From CAZYJD01 sp964647785 (GTDB lineage Bacteria; Bacteroidota; Bacteroidia; NS11-12g; UBA9320): a stretch of DNA of 8,021 nt. Position numbers and translations under genes: made by a program. Positions 5,419 to 8,021 of the stretch are shown one piece after another. The stretch is from NCBI GenBank assembly GCA_964647785.1, contig CAZYJD010000088.1:1-8021 (forward strand), written 5' to 3'. The stretch's first letter is position 1. Each line of letters starts with the position of its first letter. The notes under the pieces were generated by a model that worked only from the letters and a program-made list of their open reading frames with translations, made no database searches and was not told the origin of the DNA.

Positions 5419-6792
5419 TTAGTTAGTGGTGCGAACGGTAGTGGCTTCACCAATCCAACAACCTACGGTGTATGCATCTCCATTGTTCAAACCGAGGAAG
5501 AATGCAGTTTCTTTATCCGGGAAGTAAGCGCTGTATTTGCCAATTTTTTTATCAGCAGTTTCAGCCAGTGAAGGGTCTACACTTTTGGCTCTGTAGTATT
5601 TGTCTACTGCGGCCCAGAAAACACTTTTTCCATTGAGTTTATCATCTTTACAGCCGGCTGAACTGCTGGCATAGGCATCGCCAATCAATAAGTAAGCTTT
5701 GCCCATTTCTGCATTCACCTCCAGTGCTTTTTTAGCGTAAGTGCGGCTTGCGCTGAATTGTCCATTGCTTAAAGCGAACACTCCCAAAGTGTAGTATGCT
5801 TCTGATTTTTCGGTGCCATCTTCAATGCCTGCTTCCAGCGCTTTTTCATAATAAGTTTTGGCCTTTGCGTCTTTATCCTTTGCTTTAAAGGCTTTGGCCA
5901 AAGAAAGATAAGCCGCAGCACTGGGCTCTTTCTCAGCAATTTTTTCGCTCAATTCAAGGTAGTAATCTTTATCTGCACATTTGCCTCGCTCAAGCAATGC
6001 GAGTAGTTTTTTCATTTGCTCAACATCATCTGGATTGGCATCAATTTGCGGTTTCTTTACTTCAATGAGCTTATCGCAGTCGAGCCATGGGGTGATCAAT
6101 GCAGTGATATTTTCTTCTGCCTTCTTCCATTTGGCCAGTTTCTTTGCATTGGCTTCATTCGCTTTGATGTTGTACTGCACAATGCCGTTCATTTGATCGT
6201 AAATGGCAATCACAGAATCGAGCTCCAATCGCTTGTACTTCAATTCTTTTGTTGCAGCCTGCATATACCAGGTGGGAACATTGTAATTGGTTTTATTGCC
6301 TTCTAAAGCAATGGATTCGCGGAACATATCAAGGGCTTCCTGGCGCTTGGGTGGTTGTAATTTAGCCATATCATTTGCCCACTTGCCTTTTACATACCCT
6401 TCTTTGCCGTAGAACTGGATGCGCAATTGATGGCATAACATGATGGTATCAACCAAGCCTTCAAAGCGGGGCTTGTATTCTTCAAGCATCAATACTTTCT
6501 TAATGATTACTGGCCCGTTGTAGGTAATGTTCTTAGATACACAGGGGGCATGGGTGAGGAGGTAATAGAAGTAAGGGAATGACTCCACATACTTCTTGGT
6601 TTGGAAATATTGGTTGAACAAAGACAGGTTTTTAACGGTAAGTATGCTGTCTTCGCCGTATTTGTTATCGCAAATATTTTCGATGGACTCTTCCTCATCA
6701 TCATCATCGTCATCATCCTGAGCCATTAACGGATTGCTAAAAACAGCGATCAGGGTCATCATTGCCAAAAGGTAATTTAAGTATCGTTTCAT
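5419..6792 (-). CDS. Secreted tetratricopeptide-repeat protein with N-terminal poly-Asp tract
   Basis: The 457-residue protein has unknown function. From the ATG at 6792, residues 1-24 form a signal peptide with a cleavage site after LMA. The mature protein would begin with Gln, seven Asp and three Glu. Helical repeats follow; the clearest TPR units are at about 294-320 (AYLSLAKAFKAK, then AKTYYEKALEAG) and 332-361 (AYYTLGVFALSNGQF, then YAKKALEVN), with another starting near AYLLIGDAY (367-375). A Lys-rich helical stretch covers about 205-230. Seven cysteines in the mature part (41, 84, 120, 239, 272, 381, 445) fit a periplasmic location with possible disulfides. The C-terminus ends in GCWIGEATTVR, which I believe recurs in Bacteroidota homologues. 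The ATG stands 2 bases after the barrel gene's stop; a GTG at 6798, two codons earlier, overlaps that stop and is the alternative start. Scaffold or chaperone for outer-membrane or LPS assembly is an inference from neighbours. Confidence 0.85.
   Translation of the reverse strand: MKRYLNYLLAMMTLIAVFSNPLMAQDDDDDDDEEESIENICDNKYGEDSILTVKNLSLFNQYFQTKKYVESFPYFYYLLTHAPCVSKNITYNGPVIIKKVLMLEEYKPRFEGLVDTIMLCHQLRIQFYGKEGYVKGKWANDMAKLQPPKRQEALDMFRESIALEGNKTNYNVPTWYMQAATKELKYKRLELDSVIAIYDQMNGIVQYNIKANEANAKKLAKWKKAEENITALITPWLDCDKLIEVKKPQIDANPDDVEQMKKLLALLERGKCADKDYYLELSEKIAEKEPSAAAYLSLAKAFKAKDKDAKAKTYYEKALEAGIEDGTEKSEAYYTLGVFALSNGQFSASRTYAKKALEVNAEMGKAYLLIGDAYASSSAGCKDDKLNGKSVFWAAVDKYYRAKSVDPSLAETADKKIGKYSAYFPDKETAFFLGLNNGDAYTVGCWIGEATTVRTTN
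6697..6717 (-). repeat. GAT/GAC trinucleotide repeat encoding seven Asp
   Basis: Seven consecutive Asp codons (six GAT and one GAC on the coding strand) lie just after the signal-peptide cleavage site of the TPR protein and run on into three Glu codons. As a near-perfect 3-base repeat it could change length by slippage without breaking the frame. Confidence 0.8.
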
Positions 6793-6794
6793 TT

Positions 6795-8021
6795 TCACAG
6801 GTATTTACGTTTAATAAACCATTTATCACAAAAGGTAAATCCGAAATTCATTCTGAAGTAGTTCTCTTTCAAGTTTGCTCCCCCATCTCTTTGGAAAACT
6901 TCCAGTGCAATATTTACATGCGATAGAAGGCTTTCTTTTCCTCCGGTTAGGGTAATGGTTCGGAACACCGGTAATCCAAATCCAATCATCATGCCAGTTT
7001 CCCTGACCTGTTGCCCATCGATGATCCAAGGCATTTGCTGGGTTCGACCACCAAGACTGTAACGTACTTTCTTGAAATAGGGTGTTTTAAAATCTTCCAC
7101 TTTACCGGGAACAAACCAGATGCCTGCAGCCACTCTTTGGGCATCGGCAAAGCTTCCCTGAAGCCCTTGATTGTTCAAGCTGCTCCATTGGCTCCACTGA
7201 TATTCAGCACTGATATTCCATTTGTTTTCTTTTCCAATGCCATACCCAACAGTCCATTCCAGGGGCATTTGCACCTTTCCTTCAGACCCGCTTTCAAACA
7301 GCACGCTATCATAGGCAAAGAAGTCTGGGCTTGATAAGAAATCAGGATCGTTAAAATTTCTCACCAGCCGGTCGCGAGTTTGATTCAGTCGGTAGGGAAG
7401 TTTAATATCAGCGCCAAATGTTTGCTGAAGCCCTTCCTTACTTTGTATGTTATATTGTACACCAGCATCCAGGTTCAATCCACTGAAATAAGCGTTGGAT
7501 TGGTCGTAGAAGCCAAACCTTCTTGGGTTGTTGATGTAACGCAAAACGCTTACCTCCTGAAAGCTGCCGAAGACTCCACCGGCATTTACCCCAATGCTCA
7601 AGCCTTTGATGGGTTGAAACCCTATGCCAAGGTACGCCCTGGAAAGATCGCCTTTCCCCAGAAAGCTGCCTTCATAGGCATTTATTCCGGTATCGCCTGA
7701 GCTGAGAAGGTCAAAGCCTTTGTGCGCAACGGGGGACAAGCCAAAAGCCATTCCTGCTTTTTCTGCTTTGAGTGGAAATGCCAGCCCAAAGTACTGAAAT
7801 CCTGCATTGGAGAACTCGCTGCTGTTTTCATTTGAAAGTCGCCTTCCCAGATCGATTCGCCCACCGCCTTCAAAAACGGTATAACGCAAGGCTGAGTAAC
7901 TGGCGGGGTTGTTCATGTTGAAGCTGTTTTTTCCTCTTCGGGCAACGGTGGTTCCACCATTGGCAATGTCTTGAACAAAACCACTTACAGCAGGTTCACC
8001 CATCCCGAAAAATGAAAAAGG
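6795..8021 (-). CDS. Outer-membrane beta-barrel protein, FadL-like in places (5' partial)
   Basis: At least 408 residues are visible, counting from the right edge of the window. The frame is open through the edge (PFSFFGMGEP...), so the ATG at 8003 is judged to be an internal Met; the true start and signal peptide lie outside. The opening aromatic-Gly pattern, then NNPASYSAL (37-45 of the visible part), recall Bacteroidota barrel proteins and the NPA motif of the FadL/OmpP1 group. The rest alternates polar and hydrophobic residues in strand-sized pieces rich in Tyr, Phe and Gly (for example FGLSPVAHKGFDLLSSGD, YLGIGFQPIKGLSIGVNAGGVFG, WTVGYGIGKENKWNISAEYQWSQW). A final strand NFGFTF stands near the C-terminus, followed by the short tail CDKWFIKRKYL, so there is no type IX secretion C-terminal domain. 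The gene heads the visible TPR-lptC run and its stop touches the TPR start. A hydrophobic-substrate channel is possible; function is unknown. Confidence 0.8.
   Translation of the reverse strand, partial: PFSFFGMGEPAVSGFVQDIANGGTTVARRGKNSFNMNNPASYSALRYTVFEGGGRIDLGRRLSNENSSEFSNAGFQYFGLAFPLKAEKAGMAFGLSPVAHKGFDLLSSGDTGINAYEGSFLGKGDLSRAYLGIGFQPIKGLSIGVNAGGVFGSFQEVSVLRYINNPRRFGFYDQSNAYFSGLNLDAGVQYNIQSKEGLQQTFGADIKLPYRLNQTRDRLVRNFNDPDFLSSPDFFAYDSVLFESGSEGKVQMPLEWTVGYGIGKENKWNISAEYQWSQWSSLNNQGLQGSFADAQRVAAGIWFVPGKVEDFKTPYFKKVRYSLGGRTQQMPWIIDGQQVRETGMMIGFGLPVFRTITLTGGKESLLSHVNIALEVFQRDGGANLKENYFRMNFGFTFCDKWFIKRKYL

Noticed and set aside
7011..7700. Plus-strand frames of about 106 codons inside the barrel gene
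   Set aside because: Antisense shadows; the minus-strand frame has clear beta-barrel character throughout.
8001..8003. ATG as the start of the outer-membrane barrel gene
   Set aside because: The frame is open to the window edge with family-like residues (PFSFFG) before it, and starting there would leave no signal peptide.

Overview
The window looks like ordinary chromosomal DNA of a member of the Bacteroidota. The clues are mostly A-rich or absent Shine-Dalgarno sequences, several octamers fitting the Bacteroidota -7 promoter element TAnnTTTG, an SDR-type L-threonine dehydrogenase of the Flavobacterium kind, and an outer-membrane barrel/TPR/lipoprotein-LptC gene run of a type I recall from that phylum. 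I cannot place it below phylum level. I see no mobile element, CRISPR array, rRNA, phage gene or defence system, and there is no gene-free stretch longer than 300 bases.

Left part, minus strand (1-2555): anmK (anhydromuropeptide recycling kinase) is followed after 9 bases by a Glu/Leu/Phe/Val-type amino-acid dehydrogenase. After a further 38 bases comes a tRNA-Pro(GGG) gene, which ends in a strong intrinsic terminator. No terminator separates the dehydrogenase from the tRNA, so mRNA and tRNA may share the terminator; the tRNA also appears to have its own promoter overlapping the end of the dehydrogenase gene. The first 74 bases hold a long inverted repeat around that terminator.

Middle, plus strand (2718-4838): a GT4-like glycosyltransferase and an SDR-type L-threonine 3-dehydrogenase are separated by 42 bases. 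They diverge from anmK across a 162-base intergenic region with candidate promoters in both directions.

Right part, minus strand (8021-4835): three tightly packed genes are transcribed towards the threonine dehydrogenase. They encode an outer-membrane beta-barrel (5' end beyond the window), a secreted TPR protein with a seven-Asp tract just after its signal peptide, and an LptC-like protein predicted to be a lipoprotein. The lptC and threonine dehydrogenase genes converge so closely that their TAG stop codons share one CTAG palindrome.

The right-hand cluster is the best candidate for something not well described: an envelope-biogenesis group with two proteins of unknown role next to an lptC whose membrane anchor differs from the classical one. 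The rest is housekeeping: cell-wall recycling, amino-acid oxidation, glycan synthesis and one tRNA.
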